10,721 bases of DNA, taken from assembly GCA_004356335.1 (NCBI GenBank), contig SMXP01000045.1, positions 1 through 10,721 of the forward strand, written 5' to 3'. Source of the stretch: Alphaproteobacteria bacterium (lineage in GTDB: Bacteria; Pseudomonadota; Alphaproteobacteria; SMXP01). The position numbers were made by a program, and so were the translations under genes. The notes beneath the pieces were generated by a model. It saw only the letters and a program-made list of their open reading frames with translations, made no database searches and had not been told where the DNA came from. The first letter of the stretch is position 1, and each line of letters starts with the position of its first letter. Below, one piece after another: positions 6,672 to 10,721 of the stretch.

Positions 6672-7556
6672 ATGTCCCAACAAGAACTCGATGCGATTAT
6701 TGCCGTGCTCGAAGCCAACCCGCTGCCGGATGTGGGCGATTTGGCCGCTTTGCGTGCCAAGCTGGCTGAGCCCCAGCCATTTCTGCCGGTGCCCGACAAT
6801 ATCGAGGTGAAGCAGATCGATGTAAGAGATGTCAAAGGGGAATGGCAGACATTTGATGGCGCCGACGCGGGCATCATCCTTTATTTTCATGGCGGCGCCT
6901 ATTGTGTCATGTCGCCCGCGACCCATCGCCATTTGACGGCGGCCCTGGCCTTGGAAGCGCGCGCCAAAGTGTTCTCGGTCGATTATCGGTTGGCGCCGGA
7001 GCATGCTTTTCCCGCCGCCATCGAGGATGCCATGGCGGCCTATAATTGGCTGTTGGAATTGGGCACGCCGCCGGAAAAAATCGTCATGGCCGGCGATTCA
7101 GCAGGTGCCGGTCTGGCCCTGGCGACGCTCATCACCCTGCGCGACCGGGCCGAGCCCTTGCCGGCGGCGGCCATTTTTTTGAGCCCGTGGGTCGATCTGT
7201 CCATGAGCAAGGAAACCATCGACCGTTACATCGACGACCCCATGGTCGATCCGGGGCTGATTGAACAGGCGACCGAATTTTATCTTCAGGGGGCGGATGG
7301 CTGGAACCCATTGGCCTCGCCGCTGTTTGCCGATTTGGACAATTTGCCACCACTTTATATATTGGCCGGCCAGGCCGAATTCTTTTGCGGCGAAGCGGAA
7401 TTGCTCGCTGCCAGCGCCAGTAAGAGCGGCACCGACACCAAATTCGAAGAGTGGGACAATATGATCCACGTCTGGCCGTTCTTCCATCCGATTCTCTCCG
7501 AAGGCCGCGAGGCCATAACACGCATGGCGGATTTTGCGCGCGAGAAACTGGGCTGA
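6672..7556 (+). CDS. Alpha/beta hydrolase, HSL-type carboxylesterase family
   Basis: 294 residues. The order is that of the hormone-sensitive-lipase (bacterial family IV) esterases. The oxyanion motif HGG is at 73-75 in YFHGGAYCVM, followed by VDYRLAPEHAFPA at 103-115. The nucleophile S143 is in GDSAGAG, then SPWVDLS at 171-177, and the catalytic His266 is in DNMIHVWPFF. The usual acid position (GxDE in many members) reads AGQAEFFCGEAELL, so Asp is replaced by Ala235; Glu236 or Glu241 may serve instead. It probably hydrolyses short-chain esters in the cytoplasm. The true substrate is unknown. The ATG is poorly supported by a ribosome site (GAGA only), but the first residues are family-like. 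It is divergent from rpmI and precedes lepA in the same direction by 150 bp. Confidence 0.9.
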   Translation: MSQQELDAIIAVLEANPLPDVGDLAALRAKLAEPQPFLPVPDNIEVKQIDVRDVKGEWQTFDGADAGIILYFHGGAYCVMSPATHRHLTAALALEARAKVFSVDYRLAPEHAFPAAIEDAMAAYNWLLELGTPPEKIVMAGDSAGAGLALATLITLRDRAEPLPAAAIFLSPWVDLSMSKETIDRYIDDPMVDPGLIEQATEFYLQGADGWNPLASPLFADLDNLPPLYILAGQAEFFCGEAELLAASASKSGTDTKFEEWDNMIHVWPFFHPILSEGREAITRMADFAREKLG

Positions 7557-7706
7557 GGGGATGTCTTGTGCCGGCTTGACCGACTCAGAGAATACCGGCG
7601 AGCAGCCGGTTAAGCGTGTCGTGATAGGCGCGAATAGGGGTCCGGTAAGGGCCCGCCGGTTTGCGCCCTCTTGGCGATCCTGCGAGCCAATGCTACATGG
7701 TCGGCC

Positions 7707-9509
7707 ATGACATCGCTCAAACGCATGCGAAACTTCTCGATTATCGCCCATATCGATCATGGCAAGTCGACATTGGCCGACCGCTTGATTCAAACTTGCG
7801 GCGGTTTGCCCGATCGGGAGATGACGCAACAAGTGCTCGATACCATGGAGCTTGAGCGCGAGCGCGGCATTACCATCAAAGCTCAGACGGTGCGGCTCAC
7901 CTATCAGGCGCAGGATGGTGAGACCTATGTGCTGAACCTGATCGATACGCCGGGCCATGTGGACTTTGCTTATGAAGTGAGCCGGTCCATGCGGGCGGTC
8001 GAAGGTTCTCTTTTGATCGTTGATGCGAGCCAAGGGGTCGAAGCGCAAACATTGGCTAATGTGTATAAGGCGATCGATGCGGACCATGAGATTATTCCCG
8101 TCTTGAATAAAATCGACTTGCCGGCGGCGGAGCCGGACCGAGTGCGCCAACAAATCGAAGACGTGATCGGGCTCGACGCCAGCGGTGCCTTGGAAATATC
8201 GGCCAAGACCGGTGTTGGTGTGATTGACGTTCTCGAAGCGATCGTCCATCGGCTGCCGGCGCCTGAGGGCGACAGCCAAGCGCCCCTAAAGGCGCTTTTG
8301 GTTGATAGCTGGTATGATCCCTATCTTGGCGTTGTCGTCTTGGTACGGATTTTTGATGGCGTTCTGAAGAAGGGCCGGAAGGTGCGCATGATGGCAACCG
8401 GATCGACTTATCTGGTCGATCAAGTGGGCACTTTCACACCTAAGAAGAAAATTGTAGCGGAATTGGGCCCCGGTGAAATCGGTTATCTGACGGCGGCTAT
8501 CAAACAAGTTGCCGATACACGGGTCGGCGATACGATCACCGAGGAAAAACGGCAGACGGCGCAAGCATTGAAGGGCTTCAAGCCGTCGCAGCCGGTTGTT
8601 TTCTGCGGGCTTTTTCCGCTCGACGCGTCGGAATTCGAAGATTTGCGCGAGGCCATGGCGAAGTTAAGACTGAACGATGCCAGTTTCTCTTATGAGATGG
8701 AGACGAGTGCCGCGCTTGGCTTTGGCTTTCGGTGCGGATTTTTGGGCCTTTTGCATCTCGAAATTATCCGGGAGCGGATCGAACGGGAATTCAACATAGA
8801 GCTCATTACCACCGCACCGAGCGTGATCTATCGGATCTATCTCACGGGCGGCGAGATGATCGAATTACACAATCCGGCGGATATGCCGGATCCGGTGCGA
8901 ATACAACGGATCGAAGAGCCGTGGATTAAAGCCTCTATCCTTGTGCCCGATGAATATCTCGGCGCCATCCTTAAATTATGTGAGGACCGACGGGGTACCC
9001 AAATCGAACTGACCTATGCCGGCGCGCGGGCTATGGTCGTCTATCGGCTGCCTCTCAACGAGGTGGTGTTCGACTTTTACGATCGGTTGAAGTCGGCAAG
9101 CCGCGGCTATGCCAGCTTCGACTATCAGGTTGATCGTTATGAAACCGGTGATCTGGTCAAGATGTCTATCCTGGTGAATAGCGAGCCGGTCGATGCTCTG
9201 TCGATCATCGTGCATGGCGGCCGCGCCGAAGCCCGCGGGCGCGCCATGTGCGAAAAGCTAAAGGATCTCATTCCGCGTCATCTTTTCAAGATTCCCATTC
9301 AAGCGGCGATCGGCGGCCGCATCATTGCGCGTGAGACGATCGGTGCTCTGCGTAAGGACGTGACAGCCAAATGCTATGGCGGAGATATATCGCGCAAACG
9401 CAAACTTCTGGACAAGCAAAAGGCCGGCAAAAAGAGGATGCGCGAATTCGGCAAGGTTGAAATTCCCCAAGAGGCCTTTATTGCCGCTCTGAAGATGGAT
9501 GATAATTAG
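7707..9509 (+). CDS. lepA: Translation elongation factor 4 (LepA)
   Basis: 600 residues from the ATG at 7707, the usual LepA length. A TTG 12 codons earlier would add residues not typical of the family. LepA is a ribosome-associated GTPase with a role in initiation/elongation quality. Visible motifs are the G1 P-loop AHIDHGKST at 14-22, ERERGITIKAQ (switch I) near 50-60, DTPGH at 80-84, NKID at 134-137 and SAKTG near 170. The LepA-specific C-terminal domain ends with KCYGGDISRKRKLLDKQKAG and KRMREFGKVEIPQEAF. No Shine-Dalgarno sequence is evident before 7707. Its TAG stop (9507-9509) is the first three bases of repeat copy 4, yet the C-terminus is complete. Confidence 0.98.
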   Translation: MTSLKRMRNFSIIAHIDHGKSTLADRLIQTCGGLPDREMTQQVLDTMELERERGITIKAQTVRLTYQAQDGETYVLNLIDTPGHVDFAYEVSRSMRAVEGSLLIVDASQGVEAQTLANVYKAIDADHEIIPVLNKIDLPAAEPDRVRQQIEDVIGLDASGALEISAKTGVGVIDVLEAIVHRLPAPEGDSQAPLKALLVDSWYDPYLGVVVLVRIFDGVLKKGRKVRMMATGSTYLVDQVGTFTPKKKIVAELGPGEIGYLTAAIKQVADTRVGDTITEEKRQTAQALKGFKPSQPVVFCGLFPLDASEFEDLREAMAKLRLNDASFSYEMETSAALGFGFRCGFLGLLHLEIIRERIEREFNIELITTAPSVIYRIYLTGGEMIELHNPADMPDPVRIQRIEEPWIKASILVPDEYLGAILKLCEDRRGTQIELTYAGARAMVVYRLPLNEVVFDFYDRLKSASRGYASFDYQVDRYETGDLVKMSILVNSEPVDALSIIVHGGRAEARGRAMCEKLKDLIPRHLFKIPIQAAIGGRIIARETIGALRKDVTAKCYGGDISRKRKLLDKQKAGKKRMREFGKVEIPQEAFIAALKMDDN

Positions 9510-9611
9510 AGCGTTTTCAGGAAAAGTGGACCCGGTTTTCCGTCCGAAAACGCGACCAAACGAGGAATCTAGAGCATTTTCATGAATCAATTCATCTTGG
9601 AAATGCTCTAG
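9507..9611 (+). repeat. 105-bp mosaic palindromic repeat, copy 4, between lepA and a convergent gene
   Basis: Module A opens TAGAGCGTTTTCAGGAAAAG and closes CCGGTTTTCCGTCCGAAAAC, then comes the linker GACCAAACGAGGAAT. Module B (9569-9611) is a near-perfect palindrome with 11-bp arms CTAGAGCATTT/AAATGCTCTAG and an inner ATGAA/TTCAT stem. It has the same length and order as copy 2. The TAG at 9507-9509 ends lepA. The CTA at 9608-9610 is, on minus, the TAG that ends the small membrane-protein gene. The element is therefore the entire intergenic space of two convergent genes. Its hairpins could end transcription from both sides, though no T-run is present. Confidence 0.9.
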
Positions 9612-9907
9612 CCGCTTCTATTCCGTCTCACGTAAGCCGGCATTAAGAAAGCGGCACTAACGACCAAGCTGATGACCCAAGCGGGTCGCAACAAAACCCA
9701 GGTGATGATGGGGTCCCATAATACCGGCCACAAATAACGCTGGATGACGGCCTGCATTAAGTTGAGGCTGCCTCTGTGCAGCGCGAACCAATAATCGCCC
9801 AGGGCGGTGAATTGAAAGTCACCATCGGACCCTAAACGCGTCAGGTCATAGCCTAAAAGCAATAAGCTGGCGGTGAGAAAAAAGAATCCGATGGCCCATA
9901 GTATCAT
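9608..9907 (-). CDS. Small two-helix membrane protein, family not recognised (paralog of the upstream gene)
   Basis: 99 residues from the ATG at 9907, chosen because GGTGGA lies 5 nt upstream; a TTG at 9922 is the alternative. The layout is an N-terminal helix MILWAIGFFFLTASLLLLGY, then a loop with TALGDYWFALHRGSLNL and QRYLWPVLWDP, a second helix from about residue 67, and a basic tail RRNRSG. Similar small proteins with LLxLGxD, LHRGSLN and WDPxxxxxLxxPAW patterns are, as I recall, widespread unnamed membrane proteins in alphaproteobacteria. It resembles the 95-residue gene upstream in helix-loop-helix layout and spacing. A strong terminator ends only 14 nt before its start codon, so its expression depends on read-through or a hidden promoter. 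Its TAG is the end of repeat copy 4. Confidence 0.85.
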   Translation of the reverse strand: MILWAIGFFFLTASLLLLGYDLTRLGSDGDFQFTALGDYWFALHRGSLNLMQAVIQRYLWPVLWDPIITWVLLRPAWVISLVVSAAFLMPAYVRRNRSG

Positions 9908-9920
9908 ATGTCCACCACGC

Positions 9921-9958
9921 AAAAAACCGCTGCCGCGCGCTCACACGCGAGGCAGCGG
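9921..9958 (-). terminator. Rho-independent terminator after the 95-residue membrane-protein gene
   Basis: On minus an 8-bp stem CCGCTGCC/GGCAGCGG (9958-9951 with 9934-9927) continues after one mismatch into a 4-bp CGCG stem with loop TGTGAG, and is followed directly by six T (9926-9921). This is the best terminator in the window. It lies 38 nt past the stop at 9996 and right before the ribosome site of the next gene. Confidence 0.88.
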
Positions 9959-9976
9959 AATGACATTTGTCCTAAC

Positions 9977-9993
9977 TCGAACGCGGCGTTCGA
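9977..9993 (-). other. Small hairpin just after a stop codon
   Basis: A perfect 7-bp inverted repeat TCGAACG/CGTTCGA (9977-9983 with 9987-9993, loop of 3) lies 2 nt after the stop of the 95-residue gene on minus. No T-run follows. It may protect the 3' end of the message together with the terminator downstream. Confidence 0.45.
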
Positions 9994-9995
9994 AA

Positions 9996-10283
9996 TTAGT
10001 GGCGAATCCTAAAAATAAATGCCAGCAACAAACCGAGCAGGCCTACCGGAATCCAACCCGGCAAAGCCATGATCGTCGAAACGGCAGGCGATGCGAATTC
10101 GGGCAGGCCGCTTTCGGAGAAGCTCTGCACGGTACCGGCTATGCCGGGACTGACCAAATCAAGCGCTTCGGTGAGCGACCGCATGGTCATTTCGCCACCT
10201 TCCAAGGACGATAACGCGTCAGCGCCAAGCAGCATTAATGCCGCGGCAATTGTTATTAGGGCAATGACTCTGAATATGAACAT
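9996..10283 (-). CDS. Small two-helix membrane protein, family not recognised
   Basis: 95 residues from the ATG at 10283, preceded by GGGGGGCT as ribosome site. The frame is open further upstream, but that part overlaps the promoter. The first helix is IFRVIALITIAAALMLLG. A polar loop follows with GADALSSLEGGE, RSLTEALDLVSPG and SGLPEFASPAV. The second helix is PGWIPVGLLGLLLAFIF, with a basic end RIRH. Aligned with the 99-residue gene downstream, the LLLG.D..xL motif, the loop length, the P.x.xP near residue 68 and the LP.W that opens helix 2 fall in register. The two are therefore likely diverged paralogs. The function is unknown. A good promoter upstream and a strong terminator downstream make it a single-gene transcription unit. 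Confidence 0.85.
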   Translation of the reverse strand: MFIFRVIALITIAAALMLLGADALSSLEGGEMTMRSLTEALDLVSPGIAGTVQSFSESGLPEFASPAVSTIMALPGWIPVGLLGLLLAFIFRIRH

Positions 10284-10341
10284 GTGCGTTAGCCCCCCAG
10301 CCACGCTAGTTGATCTAAAGACGCCCGTTGCGTCTGAGCTG

Positions 10342-10370
10342 ATCGTAGCCATTTGGTAAAGATTTGCCAA
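10342..10370 (-). promoter_or_regulatory. Sigma-70-like promoter of the 95-residue membrane-protein gene
   Basis: On minus, TTGGCA (10370-10365) and TACGAT (10347-10342) are separated by 17 bp. Transcription would begin near 10335, giving a leader of about 50 nt to the ATG at 10283. This placement argues against the longer starts for the gene. Confidence 0.7.
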
Positions 10371-10474
10371 GTCGGATTGGGCGGATTTTGTGCGGCAGAT
10401 TTGTCACAGCACCCCTTAAGGTGTGGGACAGAAGCCACAACCTGCAACTTGAGGCTGTTAACCCCCTGATTCTG

Positions 10475-10502
10475 TTGCCTCAAGCGGGAGAGGGGGTATA
10501 GT
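10475..10502 (+). promoter_or_regulatory. Sigma-70-like promoter of tRNA-Ser
   Basis: TTGCCT (10475-10480) and TATAGT (10497-10502) are 16 bp apart, and the start would fall about 15 bases before the mature tRNA end at 10525. An 8-bp inverted repeat CTTGAGGC/GCCTCAAG (10448-10455 with 10477-10484) overlaps the -35 box and could be an operator or only chance. Confidence 0.7.
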
Positions 10503-10524
10503 GCCGGCCGCCCTGATGCGGATC

Positions 10525-10614
10525 GGAGGGGTGGCCGAGTGGTCGAAGGCGCACGCTTGGAAAGCGTGTAGGCGGGTAACCGTCTCGAGGGTTCGAATCC
10601 CTCTCCCTCCGCCA
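10525..10614 (+). tRNA. tRNA-Ser (anticodon GGA)
   Basis: 90 nt including an encoded CCA. The acceptor arm is GGAGGGG with TCCCTCC plus discriminator G. The D-arm GGCCGAGTGGTCGAAGGC is typical of tRNA-Ser. The anticodon stem CACGC/GCGTG holds loop TTGGAAA, with anticodon GGA at 10559-10561 reading UCC/UCU. A long variable arm (about 10570-10588) marks class II, and the T-arm GAGGGTTCGAATCCCTC is intact. It is followed 74 bases later by what looks like an integrase start, making its 3' end a likely island attachment site. Confidence 0.97.
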
Positions 10615-10631
10615 GACTCTGAAAGCCGCAT

Positions 10632-10647
10632 AAACCCTAGGTTTTTT
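10632..10647 (+). terminator. Weak terminator-like hairpin after tRNA-Ser
   Basis: A 5-bp stem AAACC/GGTTT with a 3-nt loop runs into six T (10642-10647). The stem is short and AT-rich, so the hairpin is weak. Its place 17 bases past the tRNA end is right for a tRNA terminator. Confidence 0.35.
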
Positions 10648-10688
10648 CACGAAGTTTTTACCTGACTATGTGCTAACTCTATGTGCAC

Positions 10689-10721
10689 ATGGCTAAGGAC
10701 ACGAAATATCTACGAAAACGC
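10689..10721 (+). CDS. Probable tyrosine recombinase/integrase (first 11 codons only)
   Basis: The frame ATG at 10689 reads MAKDTKYLRKR to the window edge. This short basic start resembles the N-terminus of many alphaproteobacterial phage-type integrases (M.K.TKYLxRRG...), and the gene begins 74 bases past the 3' end of a tRNA-Ser gene in the same direction, the usual position for island integrases. Eleven residues cannot prove a family, so this rests on the pattern plus context. No strong ribosome site is visible. The upstream sequence holds two copies of CTATGTGC (10666-10673 and 10679-10686). Confidence 0.5.
   Translation, partial: MAKDTKYLRKR

Noticed and set aside
7594..7610. ACCGGC/GCCGGT hairpin after the hydrolase gene as a terminator
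   Set aside because: Only a 6-bp stem and no T-run.
7585..7692. Minus-strand frame of 35 codons with a protein-like end (YRTPIRAYHDTLNRLLAGIL)
   Set aside because: It has no ATG, GTG or TTG start within the open frame and no ribosome site; at most a decayed fragment, not supportable as a gene.
7098..8279. 393-codon minus-strand frame opposite the hydrolase and lepA
   Set aside because: It is fully antisense to two well-supported genes, spans their junction, has no recognisable motifs and reads like frame-shadow composition.

Overview
The window looks like chromosomal DNA of an alphaproteobacterium. The evidence is the rpmI-rplT-pheS-pheT order, the composition of the proteins, a CpaA/TadV-type prepilin peptidase, and a family of short palindromic intergenic repeats of the kind common in Rhizobiales and Rhodospirillales. 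The genus cannot be fixed from the sequence.

Layout. 1-320 (minus): 5' part of a type IV prepilin peptidase gene, cut by the window edge. 321-708: gene-poor, with one palindromic repeat. 709-1491 (minus): a Rossmann-fold NADP/F420-type oxidoreductase with an unusual hydrophobic N-terminus and its own TATAAT promoter. 1625-6033 (minus): translation operon read as rpmI, rplT, pheS, pheT, with a mosaic repeat in the rplT-pheS gap and another in the pheS-pheT gap. 6034-6671: accessory patch where infC stands next to rpmI in many bacteria. It holds a remnant of a DUF5131 (phage Gp37/Gp68) gene on plus and a possible 32-residue membrane microprotein on minus. 6672-7556 (plus): HSL-type alpha/beta hydrolase. 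7707-9509 (plus): lepA. 9507-9611: 105-bp repeat whose two ends coincide with the stop codons of the two converging genes. 9608-10283 (minus): two related small two-helix membrane proteins separated by a strong terminator, with a good promoter upstream of the first. 10525-10614 (plus): tRNA-Ser(GGA) with encoded CCA and its own promoter. From 10689 (plus): the first 11 codons of what looks like a tyrosine integrase, suggesting that a genomic island inserted at the tRNA gene begins at the right edge.

Together the core genes serve translation: L35, L20, both PheRS subunits, LepA and tRNA-Ser. The most notable features are the mosaic repeats, whose terminal TAG or TAA repeatedly serves as the stop codon of the adjacent gene, the tandem membrane-protein paralogs with a terminator against the second start, and the probable island boundary. 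I see no defence or biosynthetic system inside the window. If there is one, it would lie beyond position 10721.
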